Assembly: GCF_900109285.1 (NCBI RefSeq)
Contig: NZ_FNZQ01000004.1
Coordinates: forward strand, 289,774 to 353,773
Length of the DNA: 64,000 nucleotides
Direction of reading: 5' to 3'
From: Jannaschia helgolandensis
Lineage (GTDB): Bacteria; Pseudomonadota; Alphaproteobacteria; Rhodobacterales; Rhodobacteraceae
Made by a program: the position numbers and the translations under genes. Position 1 is the first letter of the stretch; the number at the start of each line of letters is the position of its first letter. The notes below the pieces were generated by a model. It saw nothing but the letters and a program-made list of their open reading frames with translations. It did no database searches and had not been told where the DNA came from. Of the stretch, positions 1 to 9,837 are shown piece by piece.

Positions 1-759
1 GCCCCGGTTCAGCTCGTCCAGATTGGACCACAGGGTCGGGCGAAACGCCCTGCGCCGCTCGTCGATGGCAACGGCGTGGCGCGCGGATTGGACCATTGGC
101 GTCAGTGCTGTATCGTGGAAAGCGTATTTCCTGTTCAACACCGGCGCCGCCGTGAAATACCCTGGCACGCCCAGCGCGCCCACCGTATCCCAGACACCCA
201 GATAGGCCACGTCGAACAATACGGCCTCGTCCGCGCCGAATTCGGCATAGATATCGGCATCGTCGGGATCGGTCATGATGTGGGGCGAATTGAGCGCCCG
301 CCATTCCGCGTTGCGCCGCTGACGTCGGTCCGCCGTTTCGATCCGACGCTCGGAATAGCGCGCGACCGCCTCCGGCAAAAGGTGCAGATCGGCACGTGCC
401 AGAAGGCCCGTGAACCGGATCAACCCGACAAGGGATCGCGCGGTGAAGGCGCCGCGGGAAAACCCGAAGACGAACACCTCGTCCCCCGGCTCGTAGAGAA
501 AGACGAGGTGACGGTAGGCTTCGGTCACGTTTTCCATCAGGCCCAGCCCCAGCACACCGCCCAACACGCGGTCCGTGGCGCGTGACAGGGCGGTCACACC
601 ACGCCGCCCTGTGCCCACCCCTTCGATGTAGATCGGGATCTGCACAAGATCGTCCACCCCGACCGGAGCGAGAGCCTGGCCCAGCCGGACGACATTGGTA
701 GGGTCGGGTGCTTCGGCGGCATTCCAGGTCCCGTCACACAGAAGAACGATGCGTTTCAT
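1..759 (-). CDS. DUF2235 alpha/beta hydrolase, 3' part outside window
   Basis: The protein starts with MKRIVLLCDGTWN at 759 and stays open for 253 codons to the window edge, so its C-terminus is missing. The start MKRIVLLCDGTWN and the nucleophile motif GFSRGA (about residues 98-103) are the hallmarks of the DUF2235 family of alpha/beta hydrolases, which includes type VI secretion phospholipase effectors (Tle) but also many housekeeping proteins of unknown substrate. No signal peptide is seen. No VgrG or immunity gene is visible on the side inside the window, so I do not call it an effector. A terminator lies just upstream of its start, separating it from the fasciclin gene. Confidence 0.85.
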   Translation of the reverse strand, partial: MKRIVLLCDGTWNAAEAPDPTNVVRLGQALAPVGVDDLVQIPIYIEGVGTGRRGVTALSRATDRVLGGVLGLGLMENVTEAYRHLVFLYEPGDEVFVFGFSRGAFTARSLVGLIRFTGLLARADLHLLPEAVARYSERRIETADRRQRRNAEWRALNSPHIMTDPDDADIYAEFGADEAVLFDVAYLGVWDTVGALGVPGYFTAAPVLNRKYAFHDTALTPMVQSARHAVAIDERRRAFRPTLWSNLDELNRG

Positions 760-793
760 CCCGGCAGTCTACACGATGCGGCGCCCCTGCCAT

Positions 794-832
794 AAAAAAG
801 ACGCCCCCGACCGGAACGACACGGGAGCGTCA
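794..832 (-). terminator. Rho-independent terminator behind the fasciclin gene
   Basis: Read on the minus strand, a GC-rich stem (arms GACGCTCCCG and CGGGGGCGTC, one mismatch) is followed directly by TTTTTT. It lies 110 bases beyond the fasciclin stop codon and 35 bases before the DUF2235 start, so it isolates the two genes. Confidence 0.8.
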
Positions 833-941
833 GTCGTCATGGGACGGAATCGGTCCGGGGGGACCGCTCCGCCCACCGCCCGCCGCCACTTGGGTGTTGC
901 GCGACGGGTTGAACGGGCGCGGGAGGACGCGCCGTCATCAC

Positions 942-1502
942 TTACTGCCTGGGCAGCAGAACACGGTCGATGACGTGAATGACGCCGTTCGATTGTTTGA
1001 CGTCGGCGGTGGTCACGGTCGCTTCGCGGCCATTTTCGTCCGTGAGGGTGAAGGTGTCGCCCGAATATGTGCCCTGCAGAACGCAACCGCCCACGGTCGT
1101 GATCGGGTAGGAACCGCCGTCGGCGTCGATCATGCCCTTCAGCGCGTCCGACATCACGTCTCCGGCGACGACATGACAGGTCAGGACCTGCTGAAGCTGG
1201 GCCTTGTTCTCGGGCAGCAGCAGGGCGTTCAGCGACTCCTCGCTGACCATGCCGAAAGCTTTGTCCGTCGGGGCGAATACGGTGAACGGGCCGGGGCCCT
1301 GCAGCGTCTCGACCAGATCGGCGGCAGTCACGGCGGCGACCAGCGTGGTGTGGATCGGCGAGTTCACGGCGTTCTCGATGATGTTCTTTTCGGCGAACAT
1401 CTCCGCCCCGCCGACCATCGGGTTCGCGGCATTCGCGTCGGCCAGTGCGGCAGCGGTGGTCAGCGACAGGGCGGCGGCAGCGCCAAGAACGATTGTTTTC
1501 AT
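942..1502 (-). CDS. Secreted fasciclin (FAS1) domain protein
   Basis: This 186-residue protein has a Sec signal peptide (MKTIVLGAAAALSL..., cleavage likely after ALA near residue 20), then one FAS1 domain with the typical blocks TLVAAVTAADLVETLQ and FTVFAPTDKAF and the C-terminal GVIHVIDRVLLP block. FAS1 proteins are exported or envelope proteins linked to adhesion or stress; the precise role is not known. I chose the start at 1502 because the signal peptide begins there. The gene follows the ECF sigma/anti-sigma pair on the same strand with a gap of about 100 bases, suggesting it belongs to that regulon. A terminator follows it. Confidence 0.9.
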   Translation of the reverse strand: MKTIVLGAAAALSLTTAAALADANAANPMVGGAEMFAEKNIIENAVNSPIHTTLVAAVTAADLVETLQGPGPFTVFAPTDKAFGMVSEESLNALLLPENKAQLQQVLTCHVVAGDVMSDALKGMIDADGGSYPITTVGGCVLQGTYSGDTFTLTDENGREATVTTADVKQSNGVIHVIDRVLLPRQ

Positions 1503-1604
1503 GATGTCTCTCCAGACTGAATGCGCGGAGAGCGTCTGCCCCCCGTCGCATCCAGACACGCAAAGGGCGCGGCGGAGTTTCAGCCAGATGGCGCGAAAGT
1601 GCCT

Positions 1605-2276
1605 TTACAGATCGTAAAGAGGTCCGGCGGCCAGAACCGCACCCGTCGCCTGCCCGGTGGGCGACCCGCCCGGCGGTTCGTCCGAGACGGCCAGAACCGC
1701 GCCCGCTGTCAGACCCGCCGGGGCCGGAATGACCACACGGTCCTGATCGGGCAGCACACCCAGCGATACCGGCGCGGCATCGCCGGCGATCAGCCAGAGT
1801 TGCAGGACACGGCCCGGCAATGGCTCACCCGACCGGCGAATGATCAGCAGATCGGTGCCGTCGGTGCCAGCGGCCAGGTACAGATCGCCCGCGCCGGAGC
1901 CTTCGATGCCCGGCATTTCGGCGTTCAGCGTCGGGACGAATCCGGTCGGTGGCTGCAACAGGAAAACGGCCAGCGCAAAGGCCGCGACCGGCCCCGCGAC
2001 GATGCCCGCCCAGCCCCACCAGCGGCTGCGTTTCGGCTCGGGTCGGAACAACCTGGCCTCGATTTCGGCGCGCAGACGGGCGGGCGCGGGCACATCGCGA
2101 CCGGCCAGCATCGGCGACAGCGCCTCGGCCCAGTCTGAGTGCAGTTGCGCCAGCGTCCGGTCCTGCGGCAGACGCCGTTCAACGGCCGCTTCTTCCTCGG
2201 GGGACAGAAGGCCCAGAAGATACTCGCCTATCAGCGCGCGATCATCGTCTTCGAATGTGTCGGTCACGTCGGTCAT
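1605..2276 (-). CDS. Anti-sigma factor, RskA/ChrR-like with one membrane segment
   Basis: The 223-residue protein has an acidic N-terminal sigma-binding region (LIGEYLLGLLSPEEEAAVERRL), one transmembrane helix near residues 95-115 (WAGIVAGPVAAFALAVFLL) and a periplasmic RskA-type C-terminal domain. It would hold the neighbouring ECF sigma factor inactive at the membrane. Its ATG overlaps the sigma factor stop as ATGA (2273-2276), which fixes the start and means translational coupling. No zinc-binding HxxxCxxC motif is seen, so it is not a ZAS-type anti-sigma factor. Confidence 0.9.
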   Translation of the reverse strand: MTDVTDTFEDDDRALIGEYLLGLLSPEEEAAVERRLPQDRTLAQLHSDWAEALSPMLAGRDVPAPARLRAEIEARLFRPEPKRSRWWGWAGIVAGPVAAFALAVFLLQPPTGFVPTLNAEMPGIEGSGAGDLYLAAGTDGTDLLIIRRSGEPLPGRVLQLWLIAGDAAPVSLGVLPDQDRVVIPAPAGLTAGAVLAVSDEPPGGSPTGQATGAVLAAGPLYDL

Positions 2277-2821
2277 CGGCTCAGACACTCCCGCAGGGCG
2301 ATCAGACTGCGCCGCAGCCATGTCCGCATCGTGTTAAGCGGAATGTCGAAGCGCGCCGCCAGATCGGCATATGTCTCGCCTTCCAGATAGGCGCGGCGCA
2401 CGGCTTCGGACTTCTGATCCTCCAGTTCGGCCAGGCAGTCGACGATGGCGCGCGCCTCACCGCGGGCGACGGCGTTCGCCTCGGGTCCGGGGGCGATGTC
2501 ACGCAGAAGATCGTCGGCGGGCATCTCGCGCCGCCCCGCCTCGGCCCGTCGCTTGCGCAGCCGGTCGATGCAATGGTTGCGCGCGACCGTTGCCATCCAG
2601 GTAATCGGGGACAGCCCGTTCACGCGGTATCGGTCGGCGTTTCGCCATATTTTGACATAGATGTCCTGCAAGGCGTCCTCTGCTTCCGCTCGGTTTCCCA
2701 AGACACGCAGCGACAAACCGAAGAGTTTCCCCGATGTCGCATCGTAAAGCTGTCCGAACGCCGCACGGTCTCCCAGGGCCGCCCCGGCAAGCCAGCGCTC
2801 CAGATCGTCACGTGTCGCCAA
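2273..2821 (-). CDS. ECF-family RNA polymerase sigma factor
   Basis: At 182 residues this is a normal-length ECF sigma factor. Region 2 is visible ([19 protein letters not shown], with the later [20 protein letters not shown]), and region 4 contains the helix-turn-helix [20 protein letters not shown]. It is the first gene of a coupled operon with its anti-sigma factor, with a fasciclin gene downstream. The inducing signal cannot be read from sequence. ECF/RskA/FAS1 neighbours occur in other roseobacters, from general knowledge. Confidence 0.93.
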   Translation of the reverse strand: MATRDDLERWLAGAALGDRAAFGQLYDATSGKLFGLSLRVLGNRAEAEDALQDIYVKIWRNADRYRVNGLSPITWMATVARNHCIDRLRKRRAEAGRREMPADDLLRDIAPGPEANAVARGEARAIVDCLAELEDQKSEAVRRAYLEGETYADLAARFDIPLNTMRTWLRRSLIALRECLSR

Positions 2822-2937
2822 TCGACCCTCCCGATGTATGCCTCAGGCACGCACGCGTCGATTTCACGCCCGGCCTTCCCCTTGCAGATAACCCCCTTAT
2901 GTTGCATCCGGGCGAGCAACTGCAAGGAGACCGGACG

Positions 2938-3924
2938 ATGGCAGATGGTGCGATGGACATGATGGCGGAACCGACCAAGGACTTTTCCGTCCGCGAGGTG
3001 TTCGGCATCGACAGCAACATGATCATCAAGGGGTTTCCCAAAGGCGGCGACCGCGTGCCGGTCATGGACCCGACCTACAAGTTCGATCCCGATACCACGC
3101 TGGCGATTCTGGCGGGCTTCGGCTGGAACCGCCGGGTGATGATCCAGGGCTATCACGGCACCGGGAAATCGACACACATCGAACAGGTCGCCGCGCGCCT
3201 GAACTGGCCCTGCGTCCGCGTGAATCTCGACAGCCATATCAGCCGGATCGACCTGATCGGCAAGGATGCGATCAAGCTGCGCGACGGCGTGCAGGTCACC
3301 GAATTCCACGAAGGCATCCTGCCCTGGGCGCTACGGAACCCTGTCGCCATCGTGTTCGACGAATACGACGCGGGCCGTGCCGACGTGATGTTCGTGATCC
3401 AGCGCGTGCTGGAACATGACGGCAAGCTGACCCTGATGGACCAGAACACCATCATCGAACCGCACCCGTCCTTCCGCCTGTTCGCCACTGCCAACACGGT
3501 CGGCCTGGGCGACACGACGGGCCTGTATCATGGCACGCAACAGATCAACCAGGCGCAGATGGACCGCTGGTCGCTGGTGGCAACGCTGAACTATCTGAGC
3601 CACGACGCCGAGACGATGATCGTTCTGGCCAAGAACGCGCATTACAATACCGAGGCCGGGCGCAAGACCGTCAGCCGCATGGTCACCGTCGCCGACATGA
3701 CCCGGACCGCATTCATGAACGGCGACCTGTCCACCGTCATGTCGCCCCGCACCGTGCTGGCCTGGGCCCAGAACGCCGAGATCTTCCGCGACGTGGGATA
3801 TGCGTTCCGCCTGACGTTCCTGAACAAATGCGACGAGCTGGAGCGGCAGACCGTGGCGGAGTTCTACCAGCGGTGCTTCGACGAGGAACTGCCGGAGAGT
3901 GCGGCGAGTCTGAGCTTGGGGTGA
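2938..3924 (+). CDS. cobS: Aerobic cobaltochelatase subunit CobS
   Basis: CobS is the AAA+ ATPase of the CobNST cobaltochelatase, which inserts Co2+ into hydrogenobyrinic acid a,c-diamide in the aerobic cobalamin pathway. The 328-residue length matches the family. The Walker A motif GYHGTGKS is at about residues 71-78 and Walker [10 protein letters not shown] near 140. The start at 2938 has an AGGAG sequence at the right distance (CAAGGAGACCGGACG). Its TGA stop overlaps the ATG of the next, unrelated gene (TGATG). cobT follows only after that inserted gene. Confidence 0.97.
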   Translation: MADGAMDMMAEPTKDFSVREVFGIDSNMIIKGFPKGGDRVPVMDPTYKFDPDTTLAILAGFGWNRRVMIQGYHGTGKSTHIEQVAARLNWPCVRVNLDSHISRIDLIGKDAIKLRDGVQVTEFHEGILPWALRNPVAIVFDEYDAGRADVMFVIQRVLEHDGKLTLMDQNTIIEPHPSFRLFATANTVGLGDTTGLYHGTQQINQAQMDRWSLVATLNYLSHDAETMIVLAKNAHYNTEAGRKTVSRMVTVADMTRTAFMNGDLSTVMSPRTVLAWAQNAEIFRDVGYAFRLTFLNKCDELERQTVAEFYQRCFDEELPESAASLSLG

Positions 3925-4433
3925 TGTGGGCTGAGTGGACGACTGCTCAGATAGCGTTGATATTCAGCGCCTTCTCTCTCTGTATCTCGTTATGCGGCTT
4001 TGTCTGGAATGTTTGGTCAAAATTTATCTACCCTAAGCCACAGCTTCAGATGTCAGTGGGCAGGTTCGTCGGGTTTGGGAGCAAAAATTCTGACAAGCTC
4101 GAGTTCGTCATCGCGACAATCGTGAACCACGGTCCAATTGCATGTACAGTCAAACTATTTATCGGGCGACGACCTCGTTGGCACACAGTAGCAACTAGGC
4201 GGTTCCAAGGATTCATTGTGAAGACATGGGATGCAAAGCCTGCTCTTCTTCCAATAGAGCTTCCGTGCACGATTGACGTAGGAGAGGAGAAGCAGTTTTA
4301 TTTCTCTTCGGACGTCGAATGGTCACTGGAAAAAAATCGATTTCAGTTGGGGATCGCTGATGTTTATGGGCGCCATCATTGGGTGCCCCGCCGGACAATG
4401 AAAAAGCTTACGGAGTCTGGAAAGTCACCATGA
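3924..4433 (+). CDS. Low-GC single-pass membrane protein of unknown function inserted between cobS and cobT
   Basis: I do not recognise this 169-residue protein. It has one hydrophobic segment near residues 10-35 ([19 protein letters not shown]), then WSKFIYPKP and a soluble domain likely rich in beta strands. Its GC content is about 48% (86 of 180 bases counted at 3961-4140), far below its neighbours. It is coupled at both ends: the ATG overlaps the cobS stop (TGATG) and its TGA overlaps the cobT ATG (ATGA). cobS and cobT are normally adjacent, so this looks like acquired DNA that kept the operon's translational relay. It has no features that suggest a role in cobalt insertion. Confidence 0.75.
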   Translation: MWAEWTTAQIALIFSAFSLCISLCGFVWNVWSKFIYPKPQLQMSVGRFVGFGSKNSDKLEFVIATIVNHGPIACTVKLFIGRRPRWHTVATRRFQGFIVKTWDAKPALLPIELPCTIDVGEEKQFYFSSDVEWSLEKNRFQLGIADVYGRHHWVPRRTMKKLTESGKSP

Positions 4434-6301
4434 ATAAGCCAACCGACAACCCCGCCGATCCGTTCAAGAAGGCCCTCGCCGAGGCCACCAAGACCATGGC
4501 CGACGATCCGGAGCTGAACGTCTCGTTCTCCGTCGATCCGCCGGGCAAGACCGACGACAGCATCCGCCTGCCGCAGGTCAGCCGCCGCATGACCCGCGAC
4601 GAAGTGCTGCTGTCGCGCGGCACCGCCGACGCTTTCGCCCTGCGCCACCGCCACCACGACATCGCGGTGGCCAACAAGTACATGCCACAGGGCAACATGG
4701 CGCGCGAGTTGTACGAAGCGATGGAAACCGCCCGATGCGAGGCGGTCGGCGCCCGCGACATGCCCGGCACCGCGGGCAACATCGACGCCAAGATCAGTGT
4801 CGAGGCGACGCGCAAGGGCTATGGCGACGTGACCGACAAGGCGCAGATTCCGCTGGCTTCCGCCGTCGGATATTGGGTCCGCCAGATGGCCACGGGCCGC
4901 GACATGCCCAAGGGCGCGGACAATGCCCTGGACCTGTGGCGCGGCTTCATCGAGGAATCGGTGGGTGACCGACTGGACAACGTGCAGGACCTGCTGGCCG
5001 ACCAGTCCGCCTTCGCCCGCCTTGCCCGCCAGATGATCGAGGACCTGGGCTACGGCGACCAGCTGGGCGACGACCCCGATATCGAAGACGAGGATCAGGA
5101 GGACGAGGGCCAGTCCGAGGAAGAGGAGGAGCCCGACAGCACCGGCGACGACGATCAGGAGGACGCCGATGCCGACGCTTCGCCGGATCAGTCGCAGGAG
5201 CAGCAGGACGACCCCAGCCAGGCCCAGGTCAGCATGGACGACATGGCCGATCAGGAAGCCGGTGAAGAGGCGGAGATGCCCGACTCGGACGAGGCGAAGG
5301 ACCCTCCCGCCCCGCAGCCGGTATCGGACGCCGACCCGAATTACACTGTCTTCACCGAAGCTTTTGACGAGATCGTCGGGGCCGCCGACCTTGCCGAACC
5401 GGCGGAGCTGGAGCGTTTGCGCGCCTATCTGGATCAGCAGTTGGAGCCGCTGAAGGGCGCGGTGTCGCGACTTGCGAACAAGTTGCAGCGCCGTTTGCAG
5501 GCTCAGCAAAACCGCTCGTGGGAGTTCGACCTTGAGGAAGGCATCCTTGACGCCGGACGTCTGGCCCGCGTCGTCGCCAACCCCACCACCCCCCTGTCGT
5601 TCAAGATGGAGCGGGATACCGAGTTCCGCGATACCTGCGTGACGCTTCTTCTGGATAATTCCGGCTCGATGCGCGGACGTCCGATTTCGATCGCCGCGAT
5701 CTGCGCCGACGTTCTGGCGCGGACGCTGGAACGCTGCGGTGTGAAGGTCGAGATACTGGGCTTTACCACCAAGGCGTGGAAGGGCGGACAATCCCGCGAG
5801 GCCTGGCTCAAGGCCGAACGCCCCGCCTCGCCCGGTCGCCTGAACGACCTGCGCCACATCATCTACAAATCCGCCGATGCGCCATGGCGCCGGGTGCGCC
5901 CGAACCTTGGGCTGATGATGAAGGAAGGCCTGCTGAAGGAAAACATCGACAGCGAGGCGCTGGAATGGGCGCACCGCCGCGCCACCGCCCGGCCCGAGGC
6001 GCGCAAGATCCTGATGGTGATTTCCGATGGTGCGCCGGTCGACGACAGCACCCTGTCGGTGAACCCGGCAAACTTTCTGGAAAAGCATCTGCGCGACGTG
6101 ATCGCCATGGTCGAGAAACGCCGCGCGGTCGAACTGCTGGCCATCGGCATCGGGCATGACGTGACGCGGTATTACGACCGGGCCGTAACGATCACGGACG
6201 TCGAGCAGCTGGCGGGCGCGATGACAGAACAGCTGGCCGCCTTGTTCGACAGCGATCCGCGCGCAAGGGCGCGGGTGATGGGAATGCGCCGCGCCTCCTG
6301 A
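4430..6301 (+). CDS. cobT: Aerobic cobaltochelatase subunit CobT
   Basis: CobT pairs with the CobS ATPase in cobaltochelatase. The 623-residue protein has the family architecture: an N-terminal CobT domain, a strongly acidic low-complexity linker at about residues 215-300 (many D/E/Q), and a C-terminal von Willebrand A domain whose MIDAS motif DNSGS lies near residue 410. The start at 4430 overlaps the stop of the inserted gene as ATGA. cobN is not in this window. Confidence 0.97.
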   Translation: MNKPTDNPADPFKKALAEATKTMADDPELNVSFSVDPPGKTDDSIRLPQVSRRMTRDEVLLSRGTADAFALRHRHHDIAVANKYMPQGNMARELYEAMETARCEAVGARDMPGTAGNIDAKISVEATRKGYGDVTDKAQIPLASAVGYWVRQMATGRDMPKGADNALDLWRGFIEESVGDRLDNVQDLLADQSAFARLARQMIEDLGYGDQLGDDPDIEDEDQEDEGQSEEEEEPDSTGDDDQEDADADASPDQSQEQQDDPSQAQVSMDDMADQEAGEEAEMPDSDEAKDPPAPQPVSDADPNYTVFTEAFDEIVGAADLAEPAELERLRAYLDQQLEPLKGAVSRLANKLQRRLQAQQNRSWEFDLEEGILDAGRLARVVANPTTPLSFKMERDTEFRDTCVTLLLDNSGSMRGRPISIAAICADVLARTLERCGVKVEILGFTTKAWKGGQSREAWLKAERPASPGRLNDLRHIIYKSADAPWRRVRPNLGLMMKEGLLKENIDSEALEWAHRRATARPEARKILMVISDGAPVDDSTLSVNPANFLEKHLRDVIAMVEKRRAVELLAIGIGHDVTRYYDRAVTITDVEQLAGAMTEQLAALFDSDPRARARVMGMRRAS

Positions 6302-6455
6302 CCCTGGTGCGCCCTGCCCGGTCGAAGCCTCCGGCGGGGATATTTGGACAAGGGGGAAGCGGGATTGAAAAGCCCTCCCCTATTTGAAAATATTTCGCAG
6401 GGGTCCGGCGGTGCGCGCCCTGCCTCCCGACATTGCGACCAAACCGGAGACCCGC

Positions 6456-8234
6456 ATGTTCCAGACCTTCGACGTCACCGCCCGACCCGAGGCCGCCGCG
6501 CCCCGCGTGGCCCGCCTGCGCGCGTGGATGGCCACGCAGGATCTCGACGCTTTCCTCGTGCCCCGCGCCGACGCGCATCAGGGCGAATACGTCGCCCCCC
6601 GCGACGAGCGGATGGCCTATATTTCCGGCTTCACCGGGTCCGCGGGGTTCGTCGTCGTGTTGCGCGACCGGGCGGCGATCTTCACCGATGGGCGGTATAC
6701 CGTGCAGGTCCGCGCGCAGACCGACCCCGCGATTTTCGAGACGGTGAACTGGCCCGCGACGGGACTGGCCGACTGGTTGCCCGGTGCCCTGCCTGACGGC
6801 GGACGTCTAGGATTCGATCCCATGCTGCACAGCGTTACTCAGATCGAGGGGCTGCGCAAACTGTCCGGGCTGGACGTCGTGGCGGTGTCCAACGGTATCG
6901 ATGCCACATGGCCCGACCGTCCGGCCCCGCCCAACGCGCCGATGACCATCTATCCGCAGGCGCTGGCCGGTAAATCCGCCACCGAAAAACGCGCCGAAAT
7001 CGCCACCGCGCTGCAAGCCGCCGGTGTCGCCAGCTATGTCACGAACCAACCCGAGGCGGTGGCCTGGCTGCTGAACATTCGCGGTGCTGACATTGCGCGA
7101 ACGCCCCTGCCGCAGTGCTTTGCGGTGATCCATGCCGATGCCGGCGTCGATCTGATCTGCGCGCCGGAAAAAGCCGCCCCGATCACGGATCATCTGGGAC
7201 CTGACGTGCGGATCACGGCGCCCGCAGACATGGCCGCTTTGCTGGGCGGGCTGACCGGCCCTGTCGGCCATGACCCAGCAAGTTGCCCCGTCGCGCTGGC
7301 CGAAATGCTGACGGATGCCAAGGCGATCCCCGACCCCTTCGCCCTGCGCCGCGCGCGCAAGACCGGGGCCGAGATCGCCGCCACGACCGAGGCGCATCTG
7401 CGCGACGGGGCCGCCATGGTCCGTTTCCTGCGCTGGCTGGACCACGAGCGCCCGGCGGATGCGACCGAGATCGACGTGGTCCGCGCACTGGAAGGATTCC
7501 GGCGCGATACAAACCAGTTGAAGGATATCAGCTTCGAGACCATCGCAGGCGTCGGTTCCAACGGTGCCATCGTGCATTACCGGGTCAACGAGGACACGAA
7601 CCGGAAGTTGGGAACGGACACAATCCTGCTGGTCGATTCCGGCGCGCAATATCTGGATGGAACCACGGATATCACACGGACCATGCCGCTGGGAACGCCA
7701 CCGGACGGTGCTGTGCGGGCGTTTACCCGCGTGTTGCAGGGACTGATCGCGATCAGCCGGGCGCGGTTTCCGGTCGGTGTCGCGGGCGCGCATCTGGACG
7801 CTCTGGCGCGCGCGCCCCTGTGGATGGATCACCGCGATTACGATCATGGGACGGGGCATGGTGTCGGCGTCTATCTGGGTGTGCATGACGGGCCTGCGCG
7901 GATCAGCCGTGTCAGTCAGGTGCCACTGGAAGCGGGCATGATCCTGTCGAACGAGCCGGGATATTACCGCGAGGGCGAATACGGCATCCGGATCGAAAAC
8001 CTGATCCATGTGGTCGAGGCGGTTCGACCCGACGGCGGCGACGACCGCAAGATGCTGCGGTTCGAGACGCTGACCTGGGTTCCGATCGACCGGCGACTGA
8101 TTGATCGCGCGCTTCTGTCACCCGACGAGCGGGCGTGGGTCGATAGGTATCATGCTGATGTCATGTCGAAAATAGGCCCGCGCGTTGACGGTGCGGAGAG
8201 GGAATGGCTGACCGCGATGTGCGCGCCTCTCTGA
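6456..8234 (+). CDS. Xaa-Pro aminopeptidase (aminopeptidase P, M24 family)
   Basis: This cytosolic dinuclear metal peptidase removes N-terminal residues preceding proline. The 592-residue length fits the long aminopeptidase P form with two creatinase-like N-terminal domains and a C-terminal pita-bread domain. Metal ligands are visible: D in LVDSGAQY and TTDITR (about residues 390-405), H in HGTGHGVG (about 468), E in NEPGYY (about 499) and E in IRIENL. The start MFQTFDV at 6456 follows the cobT end by 154 bases; that gap contains GCCTCCGGCGGGGATATTT, a short sequence common between genes in this family of bacteria (from memory). Confidence 0.93.
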   Translation: MFQTFDVTARPEAAAPRVARLRAWMATQDLDAFLVPRADAHQGEYVAPRDERMAYISGFTGSAGFVVVLRDRAAIFTDGRYTVQVRAQTDPAIFETVNWPATGLADWLPGALPDGGRLGFDPMLHSVTQIEGLRKLSGLDVVAVSNGIDATWPDRPAPPNAPMTIYPQALAGKSATEKRAEIATALQAAGVASYVTNQPEAVAWLLNIRGADIARTPLPQCFAVIHADAGVDLICAPEKAAPITDHLGPDVRITAPADMAALLGGLTGPVGHDPASCPVALAEMLTDAKAIPDPFALRRARKTGAEIAATTEAHLRDGAAMVRFLRWLDHERPADATEIDVVRALEGFRRDTNQLKDISFETIAGVGSNGAIVHYRVNEDTNRKLGTDTILLVDSGAQYLDGTTDITRTMPLGTPPDGAVRAFTRVLQGLIAISRARFPVGVAGAHLDALARAPLWMDHRDYDHGTGHGVGVYLGVHDGPARISRVSQVPLEAGMILSNEPGYYREGEYGIRIENLIHVVEAVRPDGGDDRKMLRFETLTWVPIDRRLIDRALLSPDERAWVDRYHADVMSKIGPRVDGAEREWLTAMCAPL

Positions 8235-8287
8235 CCTTTCGTCGGGGGTTCGCAACGGATAGGGTTCGCCGAAAGAGGGAGAAGCTC

Positions 8288-8629
8288 ATGACGAAGATCA
8301 CCGTATCGCCCGCCGAGGGAACCTGGTCCGTGCGTTCAGACGATGGCGTTCTGGTCGAAAGCAGGAATGCCCTGTCCCTGGTCGAGGACGATATGGGCTT
8401 CGTGATTTACTTCCCGCGCGCGGACGTTGCGATGGCCTTGCTGGAACGCACTGAAACGACGACGGAATCTCCATACAAGGGCACGGCGAACTATTATTCG
8501 TACATCGGTCAGTCGGCACAGATCATGGATGTCGCCTGGACCTACGAGGATGTCACGAATCCGGACGCCAAGGCGGTCGAAGGGCATCTGGCATTCTATG
8601 ACACCAAGGTCACGATCGAACAGATCTGA
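8288..8629 (+). CDS. DUF427 domain protein
   Basis: The 113-residue protein matches the DUF427 family of small beta-rich cytosolic proteins (conserved SPYKGTANYYS and the NPDAKAVEGHLAFY block). The molecular function of the family is not established. The start at 8288 follows GAGGGAGAAG, a good ribosome-binding site. It follows the peptidase gene by 53 bases and is probably cotranscribed. A palindromic repeat element begins 22 bases after its stop. Confidence 0.85.
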   Translation: MTKITVSPAEGTWSVRSDDGVLVESRNALSLVEDDMGFVIYFPRADVAMALLERTETTTESPYKGTANYYSYIGQSAQIMDVAWTYEDVTNPDAKAVEGHLAFYDTKVTIEQI

Positions 8630-8651
8630 CGCCGCCGCCGTCTGCAAATCC

Positions 8652-8696
8652 GGATATTACGGGGGTGCATACCGGGGTATTACCCCGGTATTCCGT
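8652..8696. repeat. Intergenic repeat element, copy A
   Basis: This stretch matches 28632-28676 at about 32 of 41 aligned positions, including the blocks TATTACG, GGTGCATACC and GGGTATTAC. Copy A also contains a perfect hairpin with nine-base arms, ACCGGGGTA-T-TACCCCGGT, at 8671-8689. Both copies lie within 25 bases after the stop of a short gene. It may act as a transcript 3' end or be part of a genome-wide repeat family. Confidence 0.6.
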
Positions 8697-8808
8697 CCAG
8701 ACGCATCATTCTGCACCTGCGCTTTGCCGGGGCCTTTGGACCCGACCCGGAATGTCCGGCCGTGTCGAGATGTCGGACAGGTCCGATTTTTCCGCCACGA
8801 CATTGGCT

Positions 8809-9837
8809 TCATATGCCGGCGTCGACGGCTTGCGATGCAAGTCGGGCGCGGTGGATGTCTATGCCGTTTTGCCACAGGACGATCAAGCCGAAGCCCACCA
8901 CAAGAATGATTGACATGATATAATTGAACAGGATCATCAGAAGCGCCGTTTCGGGCGGAACGTCCAGCATTTGCAACGCAAATCCTGCGCCAAAAATGAA
9001 GCTGCCGGGGATCCGCACGAAACGACCCAGCACCATGATGAACCCGGCAAACACCATCAGGAAAATATAGTCCCAAGGGGTCAGAACGACGCCAACCGCA
9101 AGACCTGCCCAGACGAAGTGGGTGGCTGCTGTCAGCTTGGCCGCGACCGCACCCAGGAACACCGCCGCCCGCCGCATCGCATCGCGCGGCCAGACCACAC
9201 CATTGCAGAGAGCCCTGCGCAGTTCCCTGCCATCGCCGCGCATTCGCTTGGCCAGCCAGTCAAACAGACGGCAAACCGCTGGTCCGTCGGTGGCGAAAAG
9301 CGCGCGGAACCGGAACATCGCCCAAAGCAATCCCCCGAATACTGCAATATTGAGTGCCCCCGCGACGCTCAGGCCCAGTTCCAGATTGCCCTCGACCTGC
9401 GGAACCCGCCCGGACATAGCCAGGACACCGGCAAAAAGCGCAAAAACCACGCCGTCGACAAAGCGCGAAATGATTGTGGTTGTCAGTACGGTTGCCATCT
9501 TCAACTGTTCAAGCCGTGCGATGATCCATGCCCGTACCAACGGGCTGATGCCAAGCGGCACCAGCACATTGGCCCCGTATCCGGCCAGCAAAGCGCCGGT
9601 TAACCTCAAGGTGCCAACAGATTTGACATCATGCAAAATCTGACGCCATTTCCAGCCGTTCAGGAACTGTTCCAGCAGGATGGTCACGGCAAGAACCACG
9701 ATCCAGACGGGATTGGCCGAACGCAACACTTCCAGGAATTTCCAGAAGTCCAGGCTTCCATACAGCAGGAAAATCAAAAGAAGCGCCACGACACCACCGA
9801 TCAATGGAGCCGCCCAGCGCAGCAATATTCTTTTCAT
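8809..9837 (-). CDS. Lysylphosphatidylglycerol synthase-type (UPF0104/YbhN-like) membrane protein
   Basis: The 342-residue protein has about eight hydrophobic segments, beginning with LIGGVVALLLIFLLYGSLDF. The arrangement and conserved blocks (LLEQFLNGWKWRQIL, LVPLGISPLVRAWIIARLEQL, TTIISRFVDGVVFALFAG) match the flippase-like membrane domain of the LPG synthase/AglD/YbhN superfamily. The LPG synthase catalytic GNAT-like domain is absent. Substrate unknown; related proteins move or handle lipid-linked molecules. The gene stands alone. Confidence 0.8.
   Translation of the reverse strand: MKRILLRWAAPLIGGVVALLLIFLLYGSLDFWKFLEVLRSANPVWIVVLAVTILLEQFLNGWKWRQILHDVKSVGTLRLTGALLAGYGANVLVPLGISPLVRAWIIARLEQLKMATVLTTTIISRFVDGVVFALFAGVLAMSGRVPQVEGNLELGLSVAGALNIAVFGGLLWAMFRFRALFATDGPAVCRLFDWLAKRMRGDGRELRRALCNGVVWPRDAMRRAAVFLGAVAAKLTAATHFVWAGLAVGVVLTPWDYIFLMVFAGFIMVLGRFVRIPGSFIFGAGFALQMLDVPPETALLMILFNYIMSIILVVGFGLIVLWQNGIDIHRARLASQAVDAGI

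Noticed and set aside
1..759. Type VI secretion effector assignment for the DUF2235 gene
   Set aside because: No VgrG, PAAR, Hcp or immunity genes are visible on the side inside the window and the gene is truncated by the edge.
4376..6157. Minus-strand open frame of 593 codons
   Set aside because: It is the antisense of cobT, whose acidic codons give a hydrophobic valine/leucine run on the other strand. No family match.
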